DNA from: JAEYKI01 sp036679405
GTDB lineage: Bacteria; Bacillota; Clostridia; Christensenellales; Christensenellaceae
Reading direction: 5' to 3'
DNA length: 5,255 bases
Assembly: GCA_036679405.1 (NCBI GenBank)
Contig: JAVBVZ010000016.1
Span: 1 to 5,255, forward strand
Shown here: piece by piece, positions 5,175-5,255 of the stretch
Numbering within the stretch: the stretch's first letter is position 1
How the letters are laid out: each line of letters opens with the position of its first letter
Program-made: the position numbers and the translations under genes
The notes under the pieces: model-generated
What the model saw: the letters and a program-made list of their open reading frames with translations, nothing else
What the model was told of the DNA's origin: nothing
Database searches by the model: none

Positions 5175-5255
5175 CTTTAACGGGCATAGCCCTTGACTAC
5201 TAGCTACGCCTAAAGGGCGTTACACGATCTGGCACATGCGATTCTGTTACTTGCC
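5145..5255 (-). other. Tandem-hairpin module at the right edge, possible end of an IS200/IS605-type element
   Basis: Three hairpins follow one another. The first has arms CCCCCGGC / GCCGGGGG (5151-5158, 5162-5169) extended by AAATA/TATTT with one bulge; the second is GGGC-ATA-GCCC (5182-5192); the third is ACGCC / GGCGT (5206-5210, 5216-5220). GCCCTT (5189-5194) can instead pair with AAGGGC (5213-5218), so hairpins two and three compete with an alternative fold. On the minus strand an open frame enters from the window edge, reads VPDRVTPFRRS at its end and stops at TAG 5202-5200, just before the hairpins. This resembles the layout of a small transposase gene followed by its foldback right end. 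The frame is only 17 codons, so no family can be confirmed. Confidence 0.4.

Noticed and set aside
4999..5187. A 62-codon minus-strand open frame over the riboswitch, and a 104-codon plus-strand frame at 4832-5146
   Set aside because: Both cover the conserved TPP aptamer, which explains the sequence. Neither has family features, and the plus frame is antisense to thiD and the leader.

Overview
All recognisable genes in this window lie on the minus strand. The coding potential, strong GGAGG-type ribosome binding sites, short ThiC and riboswitch-attenuated operon point to a low- to mid-GC Firmicute, most likely a gut-type Clostridia such as Lachnospiraceae or a relative. The family-level placement is inference from style, not from a marker gene.

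The main block (about 1355-5098, read right to left) is a thiamine operon. A TPP riboswitch aptamer (about 5012-5098) is followed by a textbook intrinsic terminator (4962-4995), and then by thiD, thiC, thiM and thiE with 1-nt, 10-nt and overlapping junctions. ThiC makes the pyrimidine (HMP-P) from AIR and ThiD phosphorylates it to HMP-PP. ThiM phosphorylates salvaged thiazole alcohol, and ThiE joins the two halves into thiamine monophosphate. No thiazole-synthesis genes (thiG, thiS, thiF, thiH) and no TMP kinase are present. The locus therefore encodes de novo pyrimidine plus salvaged thiazole, switched off when TPP is abundant.

Left of the operon (153-1156) are two small genes, each with its own candidate promoter. 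One is a 93-residue DUF2513-like protein. The other is an XRE-family regulator whose C-terminal half is a long tetrapeptide-periodic (G-x-V/I-x) tail predicted to be a beta-solenoid. The DNA in front of this regulator holds overlapping dyads that look like an operator. A perfect 15-bp GC-rich hairpin lies between the two genes, with its T-run on the apparently wrong strand.

Both window edges carry hairpin-rich non-coding DNA. At 5145-5220 there are three tandem hairpins with a competing pairing, only about 50 nt upstream of the riboswitch. At 41-107 there is an RBS-led mini-ORF followed by a 10-bp perfect hairpin. These resemble ends of small IS200/IS605-type elements, but no transposase can be confirmed inside the window. 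The most unusual items are the regulator with its tetrapeptide solenoid and operator-like DNA, and the hairpin module that seems to occupy the place where the thi promoter would be expected.
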